Positions 7,572 through 13,364 of a DNA stretch of 18,841 bases are shown here, piece by piece (within the stretch, counting starts at the first letter, position 1; each line of letters begins with the position of its first letter). Both the position numbers and the translations under genes were made by a program. The notes beneath the pieces were generated by a model that saw nothing but the letters and a program-made list of their open reading frames with translations, was not told the DNA's origin and made no database searches. Origin of the DNA: Granulosicoccus sp964437945 (GTDB taxonomy: Bacteria; Pseudomonadota; Gammaproteobacteria; Granulosicoccales; Granulosicoccaceae); NCBI GenBank assembly GCA_964437945.1, contig CAYTJF010000100.1:1-18841 (forward strand), read 5' to 3'.

Positions 7572-7614
7572 GGATAACTCCTGACGAATGAATTGTTAAA
7601 CAAAAAATCAGGAG

Positions 7615-7643
7615 CCGATACAGCAAGACTCCTTTGCAGTCAA
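7615..7643 (-). promoter_or_regulatory. Candidate sigma-70 promoter of the histone-like gene
   Basis: On the minus strand TTGACT (7643-7638) and TATCGG (7620-7615) are separated by 17 bp, giving a leader of roughly 37 nt before the ATG. The -35 box is good and the -10 box is poor, as expected for a promoter that is activated or tightly controlled. Confidence 0.35.
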
Positions 7644-7657
7644 ACCTAATGACTGCA
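7635..7657. promoter_or_regulatory. Perfect inverted repeat over the -35 box
   Basis: TGCAGTCA (7635-7642) and TGACTGCA (7650-7657) form a perfect 8-bp inverted repeat with a 7-bp spacer. The 15-bp centre-to-centre distance and position over the proposed -35 box suit a dimeric repressor site, though an RNA hairpin is equally possible from sequence alone. Confidence 0.4.
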
Positions 7658-7702
7658 CACTTACATCCAAAATACAGGCCAACGATTAAATCTACATTCA
7701 TC

Positions 7703-7793
7703 GATCATCATCGATATCTATCTTCGATCATCACCAATATCGTCGATCTGTACTTCAGAATTAGCGATCACTTGCTATCCGTGCAAGCCGATC
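7703..7793. promoter_or_regulatory. Cluster of five evenly spaced GATC sites
   Basis: GATC begins at 7703, 7726, 7745, 7766 and 7790, with spacings of 23, 19, 21 and 24 bp, close to two helical turns each. Two of them sit in identical 10-mers, TCGATCATCA (7701-7710 and 7724-7733). No other GATC lies in this intergenic region. Dam-methylated sites with such spacing are the preferred targets of SeqA-type proteins; whether this organism has Dam or SeqA is not visible here. Confidence 0.4.
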
Positions 7794-7879
7794 TAATTCT
7801 TAAACACACTTTACGTCTAATCAAAACAAATCAAATCTAACACTATAACTTTGTGTTTAGTGCCGCATTGTCCACATAG

Positions 7880-7933
7880 TTCAACTTTATTTCAACTACA
7901 AGTTTTATTTTTTATAAAATTAATTTAGTTGAA
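7880..7933. repeat. TTCAACT direct pair and inverted copy
   Basis: TTCAACT occurs at 7880-7886 and 7891-7897, 11 bp apart (one helical turn), and inverted as AGTTGAA at 7927-7933. The set lies about 115-165 bp upstream of the RDD gene start. It could be a regulator site; in AT-rich DNA chance is also possible. Confidence 0.3.
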
Positions 7934-7999
7934 GATGGTTATTTTACAAATTAATTGCATGTTTATAACTACTTTTTCTACTAGCGTTCTTCTATTTTT

Positions 8000-8040
8000 T
8001 ATCTACGTAGATAGCGGTTTAACGCCAAAAACAATACAAT
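8000..8040 (+). promoter_or_regulatory. 14-bp palindrome and -10-like box before the RDD gene
   Basis: TATCTACGTAGATA (8000-8013) is a perfect palindrome. TACAAT (8035-8040) lies 6 bp before the ATG at 8047 and there is no Shine-Dalgarno sequence or good -35 box. If TACAAT is the -10 element the transcript would start at or next to the ATG and be leaderless, with the palindrome at the place of the -35 box, suited to an activator. Confidence 0.3.
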
Positions 8041-8046
8041 TTTCGT

Positions 8047-8469
8047 ATGCAAAACAATTCATCTCCACCTTCTTACGTTGTTCGGCGCTTTATGGCATTT
8101 CTTTACGATAGTTTATTGTTAATCGCATTGTTTTTTGTTGTTACAAGCGTAGCAATTGCTTTAAACGGGGGTGTTGCGATACAAAATCACGCCTACAAAC
8201 TTGTACTTTATGTTGTTGGATTCTTATTCTTTAGTTGGTTTTGGAGACATGGAGGGCAAACATTAGGTATGCAAGCGTGGCGTATAAAAGTGGTTAGTGA
8301 TTCAAACAAACAATTGACTTATCAACAGTGCCTAAAACGTTATTTATGCGGTACGTTTTTGTTCGGAATTACATTCATTGCAGCGTTGTTTACAGCTTCG
8401 GGACAAGGTGTACATGATGTAGTTTCTAACACTAGAATTATTTTTAAAAACAAAGAGTTAAAAAATTAA
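8047..8469 (+). CDS. RDD family integral membrane protein
   Basis: A 140-residue protein with the RDD family pattern: RRFMAFLYDSLLL at residues 13-25 carrying the conserved Arg and Asp, three hydrophobic helices (about 20-42, 50-66 and 103-118), and the loop GQTLGMQAWRIKVV (about 75-88). The usual Asp after His in the last helix region is present as VHDVVSNTRII. RDD proteins are small inner-membrane proteins of mostly unknown function; some affect ion exchange or compatible-solute transport, and nothing here points to a substrate. In Gammaproteobacteria this gene is often found beside lptG, as here, where it converges on lptG. The gene is visibly richer in A and T than the neighbouring pepA or valS, and its start has no ribosome site. 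Confidence 0.85.
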   Translation: MQNNSSPPSYVVRRFMAFLYDSLLLIALFFVVTSVAIALNGGVAIQNHAYKLVLYVVGFLFFSWFWRHGGQTLGMQAWRIKVVSDSNKQLTYQQCLKRYLCGTFLFGITFIAALFTASGQGVHDVVSNTRIIFKNKELKN

Positions 8470-8495
8470 TTTGAACTTGATCTCTACATGTGCAA

Positions 8496-8509
8496 ACCTA
8501 ATATTAGGT
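8496..8509. terminator. Palindrome between convergent RDD gene and lptG
   Basis: ACCTAATATTAGGT is a perfect 14-bp palindrome 27 bp after the RDD stop and 41 bp after the lptG stop. Its central position suggests a bidirectional terminator, but the stem is weak and no U-tract follows on either strand. Confidence 0.25.
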
Positions 8510-8549
8510 GTGAAATACCCTTTTCAAAGACATTTTTGATGTTTCTAAA

Positions 8550-9668
8550 TCAAGCGCTACGTTGTATCCCTAAAATAGCTATAACCAGGAAACAAATTAG
8601 CGGTAATGCGGCACTCACAAGCGGTGACATTCCATTCGTTAATGCAAGTTGCGTCAACAATTTGTTAACAAGTACGTAAACAATACCCAACATGATGCCA
8701 ATAAAAATCTTCTGACCAGCACCACCTGAACGTTGTGAAGCGAAAACAAACGGCAAAGACAGCATTAACATCACCATAGTCGCCAACGGACTAGCAATTT
8801 TTGACCAAAATGCGAGTTCGGTGTTACGACTATCAAGCTGATTTTCTTTTAAATATTGAATTTGATCATATAAATTTCGCGCTGAAAGGCTCTCAATTGA
8901 GCCTTTCAGGCTTTTAAGCACGTCTACGCTGATTAAACTAGGCAATTGATCGCCTCGCGTTGATTCACCGACTATTTCACTCCAAAGTTGCTCTTCAATG
9001 AGCTTGGATTCAACTTTCAACGTATCGAACAGCGAAAATTCAACTTCCTGTAATAACCAGTCCTCAAAGTTTGCATCTTGAGTTCTAACAGCGCGCGCAG
9101 CTTTGATTGATCTAACCAATTCAACACCATCGAACTCATGAATATGCACTCCAAGTAATGTGAAGTCGGGCATTATTGTTGAAATATTGACGTATCGGGC
9201 TCCTGATTTGATCCATAAACCGTTTCGCCCTTTTACAGATAAGCGTTCTTCAAGCGCTGTTAAACGAATTTCTTCTGCTATTTGTTCTGCTTTTGGCATA
9301 ACTGTCTCACCTAAAATGGCGATTAACAGCATGAGCGCTACGCCTGTCATCAATACCGCACGAATAATTCGTCCATTCGAGATACCAGCAGCACGCATCA
9401 CGGTCAATTCACTGTTTGATGCCAAGGCACCCAGCCCTAATAAACTGCCGAGCAACACCGCTGGTGCAAACAGTAAATACGCTTTGCCCGGCAGCGTTAA
9501 AAAAATGTATTGAAAAGCTTTGACCAGCGTGTAATTTCCTTTACCTACATCGTCTAACTCACTGATAAAACCAAATATTCCGGCAAGCGCTACCAAAGTT
9601 AATAAAACCAGCGTGCTGGTTGTCAAAATAGAGCGCCCGATATAACGATCAAGAATACCGAACATCAT
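8550..9668 (-). CDS. lptG: LPS export permease LptG
   Basis: LptG and LptF form the transmembrane part of the LptB2FG ABC transporter, which extracts lipopolysaccharide from the inner membrane and passes it to the LptC-LptA-LptDE bridge. The 372-residue protein begins MMFGILDRYIGRSILTT, typical of LptG. Three N-terminal helices (about 13-35, 60-82, 101-125) are followed by the periplasmic beta-jellyroll domain (about 128-280, with GLWIKSGARYVNI) and three C-terminal helices (about 290-310, 318-340, 345-368). The coupling-helix region SELTVMRAAGIS is well preserved. The first ATG (9668) overlaps the lptF TGA by 4 bp, and AGGAAGG lies 7 nt ahead, so translation is coupled to lptF. Confidence 0.95.
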   Translation of the reverse strand: MMFGILDRYIGRSILTTSTLVLLTLVALAGIFGFISELDDVGKGNYTLVKAFQYIFLTLPGKAYLLFAPAVLLGSLLGLGALASNSELTVMRAAGISNGRIIRAVLMTGVALMLLIAILGETVMPKAEQIAEEIRLTALEERLSVKGRNGLWIKSGARYVNISTIMPDFTLLGVHIHEFDGVELVRSIKAARAVRTQDANFEDWLLQEVEFSLFDTLKVESKLIEEQLWSEIVGESTRGDQLPSLISVDVLKSLKGSIESLSARNLYDQIQYLKENQLDSRNTELAFWSKIASPLATMVMLMLSLPFVFASQRSGGAGQKIFIGIMLGIVYVLVNKLLTQLALTNGMSPLVSAALPLICFLVIAILGIQRSA

Positions 9669-10762
9669 GCTGCCGCCTTCCTGCCCGTTTTAAACCAGTC
9701 CCAACCCACACGCTTTATTAATAGATAGATAACTAATCCCAGAACAGCTAAGTGGACAGGCCAAAGTCCAACCCACGGTGAGATAGACCCGTTGGCTATC
9801 CACTTACGCGCAAGCACTAACAAGTTTGCATACGGTATGTATATAAGTATGGCGATGGCAATTTTGCCAAACCGACCTTCTCTCGGTGAGGTGTAACTCA
9901 AGGGCACAGCAAGCAATGCCAGTAGCAGCGCAGCCAGTGGAATCGAAACGCGCCATTGAACCTCTGCAAGGTCGACAAGATCTTCACTTGCCAGCAATTG
10001 TTTTAATGTCTTGCTACGGCGTTGCAGCCGTGGCTCTGCAAGTTCGGTTTTTGGACGCAAGACACCCTGACGCTTAAATTCTGTCATCGTATAGGCAGCA
10101 TCACCGGGTTGGCCTATGCTGGTTTGTCCGTCAGTGAAAATCAGATACTCACTGCCGTCCTCTTGATCAATTTGATATGACGCAATGCGTGCGGTATCGA
10201 TAACCGGTGGTGATTTTTCTTGCTGTCGGTACATGAAAACATCATTGAACTGAGATTTATCAGGGGTAAGGCTCTTGACGAATAAAACGATACTGCCATC
10301 ACTTGATTCAACAAACTTGCCCGGAGTGAGCAGGCTGATTGCCGATTTTTCCTGAAATTCTTTTTTAATGATCTGTTCGTATCGAGCAGCCCACGGTGAT
10401 GCGAATAAGGTTAGTCCTGCGATGAGTATCACCCCAAGCAACCCAACCATCGCAGTTGGTCGTAGCAGGTCCATCCATCCCGAACCCGTTGCTTGCATTA
10501 CAGTCATTTCATTGTCTCTATAAAAACGACCGTGAGCCAGGAGAATGCCAAGATACAACCCAAGTGGTATCAGGGTGACCAGCAAACTGATGGACTGTAC
10601 GGCCACCAGTACCAGCAGTACATCTGCCGAAATTGCGCCATCTGTCACTTTACTCAGACCACGCGCCAGCACGTTGCCTATCATTATGACCAGCAACACC
10701 ACAGTGACCGCGAGCCAGGTCACCACCATTTCCTTGATTAAATATCGATCGAGTATGCGCAC
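9665..10762 (-). CDS. lptF: LPS export permease LptF
   Basis: This is the LptG partner in the lipopolysaccharide extraction ABC transporter. I place the start at GTG 10762 (about 365 residues), giving VRILDRYLIKEMVVT, which aligns with the usual LptF N-terminus; an in-frame TTG at 10810 would add 16 residues that do not look like family sequence. Neither start has a good ribosome site, so this is uncertain. Helices are seen near the N-terminus (VTWLAVTVVLLVIMIGNVL), in the LGLYLGILLAHGRFY region, after the coupling helix (NEMTVMQATGSG), and as a C-terminal group of three beyond the periplasmic domain. It is first in the lptF-lptG operon, whose 4-bp overlap fits co-translation. It diverges from pepA as in E. 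coli. Confidence 0.93.
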   Translation of the reverse strand: MRILDRYLIKEMVVTWLAVTVVLLVIMIGNVLARGLSKVTDGAISADVLLVLVAVQSISLLVTLIPLGLYLGILLAHGRFYRDNEMTVMQATGSGWMDLLRPTAMVGLLGVILIAGLTLFASPWAARYEQIIKKEFQEKSAISLLTPGKFVESSDGSIVLFVKSLTPDKSQFNDVFMYRQQEKSPPVIDTARIASYQIDQEDGSEYLIFTDGQTSIGQPGDAAYTMTEFKRQGVLRPKTELAEPRLQRRSKTLKQLLASEDLVDLAEVQWRVSIPLAALLLALLAVPLSYTSPREGRFGKIAIAILIYIPYANLLVLARKWIANGSISPWVGLWPVHLAVLGLVIYLLIKRVGWDWFKTGRKAAA

Positions 10763-10878
10763 AGGTGGGAATCTAGCACTTCCTAAAGCAACGCGCAGGG
10801 CTGACGGCAAGAATAAGACACATTACACTACCCGCTGAAGCAAAACTATTCGTGCAAAAACAACCAAGAGCGTAAAAA

Positions 10879-12363
10879 ATGGATATTCGAGTCACAACAA
10901 CAGCTCCAGAGAAGCAGACCAATGCTTGTCTGGTTCTGCCTCTGCATTCTGAAAAGAAACTCACTGGCAAGACGGCAAAAATTAATGATCGCTGTGAAAA
11001 TGCCATAGGTAGAGCTATTAAACGCGGAGATGCCCTGGCGGAAGTAGGCAAAACGCTCGTTCTGCATGAGCTGAACAACATTAGTAGCGAGCGAGTACTG
11101 CTGGTTGGTGCTGGTAAGCCTGGCAAGGTTACGCGAACGGAATTTCGAAAAATTTGTAACAACATGGCCAAAGCGGTGCACAGTAGCGGCGCCGCTATGG
11201 TGATTGTACAGCTTGAGAAATCCTTGTTTGCCAAGGATGTAAAAGCGCAGTGGTACGCCCAAACCGTGGCACAAAGCCTGGTCGACTCACAATATAAGTT
11301 CACTCGACACAGCAATAAAAAACCAGCACCACCACGCTTGAAAAAATGTTTCATCGTTGTATCGAAAAATGAGCTGCGTAGTTGTACACAATCGGTAAAA
11401 ACCGGCGTGGCTGTAGCCAATGGTCAGGCTCTGGCCCGAGACCTTGGCAATCTTGCTCCCAATATTTGCACACCGGTCTATCTGGCTAAAGAAGCCCAAA
11501 CATTGGCTAAGTCCAATACAAATCTGTCTACAAAAATACTGACCGAAGCACAAATGACAAAACTGGGTATGGGTGCTTTTCTGTCGGTTTCCAAAGGTAG
11601 CCGACAAGATGCGCGACTTATCTGCATGGAATACCGAGGCGCAGATACCAAGAAAAAACCTACCGTATTGCTGGGTAAAGGAATCACTTTCGACACAGGT
11701 GGAATCTCAATCAAGCCATCAGCGAGTATGGATGAAATGAAATTCGACATGTGTGGCGCTGCGAGTGTCTTTGGTGCCATGCGAGCTATTTGCGAGCTAA
11801 AACCAAAAAGCAATATTATTGGTGTGGTTGCCGCAGCTGAAAACATGCCTGATGGCGACGCCTCCAAACCAGGTGATGTGGTACAAACTATGTCTGGCCA
11901 GAGTGTAGAGATTCTCAACACCGATGCGGAAGGCCGGCTCGTACTATGCGATTCATTAACCTACGTTGAGCGTTATAAACCAGCAGCTGTTGTTGATGTC
12001 GCTACGCTAACTGGGGCAGCCGTTGTTGCGCTTGGCAAAGTATCAACAGCCATCATGAGCAACGATGACAAACTCGCAGCGGCGCTGTATGAAGCCGGGC
12101 AAGTTACTGGTGACCTTGCCTGGGAACTGCCACTTTGGGAGGAGTATCAAAGTCAGCTCGACTCCAATTTTGCCGATATGGCAAACATTGGTGGTAGCCC
12201 GGCTGGCGCAATTACGGCTGGGTGCTTTTTGTCACGTTTTGCGAAAAACTACAAATGGGCGCATCTGGATATAGCTGGAGTTGCCTGGAAAGGTGGAAGT
12301 GAAAAAGGCGCTACCGGCCGGCCGGTTCCATTGTTGATGGAATATGTTTTAAATAACGCTTAG
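10879..12363 (+). CDS. pepA: Leucyl aminopeptidase PepA
   Basis: PepA is a hexameric M17 aminopeptidase with two metal ions per subunit; it trims N-terminal residues from peptides, and in E. coli it also binds DNA at carAB and at Xer cer sites. The 494-residue length is normal. The N-terminal macro-like domain (to about 165) is followed by the catalytic domain with the metal and catalytic residues visible: GKGITFDTGG around 265-275, a second lysine in SIKPS, the aspartate in MKFDMCGA and the signature NTDAEGRL at 347-354. The ATG at 10879 has AAGAG about 8 nt ahead. It heads the pepA-holC-small gene-valS unit and diverges from lptF across 116 bp, which must hold both promoters. Confidence 0.96.
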   Translation: MDIRVTTTAPEKQTNACLVLPLHSEKKLTGKTAKINDRCENAIGRAIKRGDALAEVGKTLVLHELNNISSERVLLVGAGKPGKVTRTEFRKICNNMAKAVHSSGAAMVIVQLEKSLFAKDVKAQWYAQTVAQSLVDSQYKFTRHSNKKPAPPRLKKCFIVVSKNELRSCTQSVKTGVAVANGQALARDLGNLAPNICTPVYLAKEAQTLAKSNTNLSTKILTEAQMTKLGMGAFLSVSKGSRQDARLICMEYRGADTKKKPTVLLGKGITFDTGGISIKPSASMDEMKFDMCGAASVFGAMRAICELKPKSNIIGVVAAAENMPDGDASKPGDVVQTMSGQSVEILNTDAEGRLVLCDSLTYVERYKPAAVVDVATLTGAAVVALGKVSTAIMSNDDKLAAALYEAGQVTGDLAWELPLWEEYQSQLDSNFADMANIGGSPAGAITAGCFLSRFAKNYKWAHLDIAGVAWKGGSEKGATGRPVPLLMEYVLNNA

Positions 12364-12418
12364 TTTGGAATGCCAAAGGCTGAACTAACTAACCAAGTTA
12401 AACTGCAGGACGGATAGC

Positions 12419-12853
12419 ATGACGCGAATAGATTTCTATGTATTGCCAGACGAGGATGCGCACAATCGCGCCATGTTAGTGTGCAAACTGACAGAAAAAG
12501 CGTTCCGGCACGATAAATCCGTTTTTATACACTCAGAAGACGTAACACTGCTCCAGCAACTCGACGAGCAGCTTTGGCAATTCCGCCCTGATAGTTTTGT
12601 GCCGCATCGATTGCTTGCATCTGATGATCATGCCCAATACAACGACACCGATCCTGTTCAGCTCTCTACCGGAGAGCCAGGCAGCGATTGTCACGTACTG
12701 ATTAACCTGTCCAGCACCGTACCCACCTTTTTTAGTCGCTTCGAACGTACGCTGGAAGTGGTTAACAGCGCCGAAAATGTACGCGATTCGGGTCGCGAAC
12801 GATACAAGTTTTATCAACAAAGGGGTTATCCGCTCCACCACCATAAAATGTAG
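12419..12853 (+). CDS. holC: DNA polymerase III chi subunit HolC
   Basis: Chi, with psi, links the clamp loader of the replicative polymerase to single-strand DNA-binding protein. The 144-residue length matches E. coli chi (147). The start MTRIDFYVLPDED, the segment VCKLTEKAFRHDKSVFIHSE, the Trp-Arg stretch QLWQFRPDSFVPHRL and the C-terminal RYKFYQQRGYPLHHHKM are characteristic. It follows pepA by 55 bp and precedes valS, the standard gammaproteobacterial order. The ATG is preceded by AGGACGG. HolC is widespread but holD is often unrecognisable, so nothing can be said here about psi. Confidence 0.92.
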   Translation: MTRIDFYVLPDEDAHNRAMLVCKLTEKAFRHDKSVFIHSEDVTLLQQLDEQLWQFRPDSFVPHRLLASDDHAQYNDTDPVQLSTGEPGSDCHVLINLSSTVPTFFSRFERTLEVVNSAENVRDSGRERYKFYQQRGYPLHHHKM

Positions 12854-12965
12854 GCCTATACTCCTAGTACAAACAGATGACCAACAGCACACTATTTCAA
12901 CTCGGACAGGACTATGTTGAGTCGATATATGTGCCGATTTGAATTCAACCTTGGGAGTACATCAG

Positions 12966-13349
12966 ATGACATATGACGATCACGATGACGGTCTGCCGGT
13001 GCTTAATGCTGTAGTGAAAACAGGCAATGAATCGATTATCCAATCAAGTCGCCTCGGCCGCGAAGTATTGCGCGAGCTGGACATGCTGCAACAATCCAAA
13101 CCAGTCAAGTTCGAGTTGCAAGATCATATTCTTGAAGATCAGCAAAAAAATAATGATTTTGCCTGCCGGGAAAGCCGACTAGACCTCGGGGTTGATCGTT
13201 ATGATGTCAACTGTGAGGCAAATAATCCACACACAATTGACAGTGAAGATGAAATAGAGCTTATGATTGACCAAGTCGTCGATCGACACATACATGAACT
13301 GCGAAAGGACATACGGCGATTGCTCGTTCGCATAAAACAAGAACCCTGA
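12966..13349 (+). CDS. Small acidic protein of unknown function between holC and valS
   Basis: I do not recognise this 127-residue protein. I chose ATG 12966 (MTYDDHDDGLPVL) because GGGAG lies 8 nt ahead; an in-frame TTG at 12939 has no such site. The N-terminal half is acidic and begins with a short motif, DDGLPVLNAVV, and the C-terminal 25 residues (VVDRHIHELRKDIRRLLVRI) form a charged amphipathic helix. No signal peptide or membrane segment is seen. It ends 15 bp before valS, so it is almost certainly co-transcribed. Short proteins of similar build (an IPVLT-like motif near the start and a charged C-terminal helix) occur elsewhere in Proteobacteria; that comparison is from memory and is only suggestive. 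Confidence 0.7.
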   Translation: MTYDDHDDGLPVLNAVVKTGNESIIQSSRLGREVLRELDMLQQSKPVKFELQDHILEDQQKNNDFACRESRLDLGVDRYDVNCEANNPHTIDSEDEIELMIDQVVDRHIHELRKDIRRLLVRIKQEP

Positions 13350-13364
13350 CAAACCTGTACTGCC

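Larger units (their letters stand above)
7572..8046. other. AT-rich regulatory-looking intergenic region
   Basis: This 475-bp stretch separates the divergent histone-like and RDD genes. I see no convincing gene in it: the open frames are short and lack ribosome sites. It holds a candidate promoter and an inverted repeat next to the histone-like gene, five regularly spaced GATC sites, TTCAACT repeats, and a 14-bp palindrome near the RDD gene, each listed separately. By eye it is clearly more AT-rich than the flanking core genes. Confidence 0.6.

Noticed and set aside
7634..7840. Plus-strand frame of 68 codons in the histone-RDD intergenic region
   Set aside because: It runs through the inverted repeat and GATC cluster, lacks a ribosome site and has no protein-like composition.
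10773..11420. Long minus-strand frame inside pepA
   Set aside because: It is the antisense shadow of a well-conserved enzyme and shows no protein family features.
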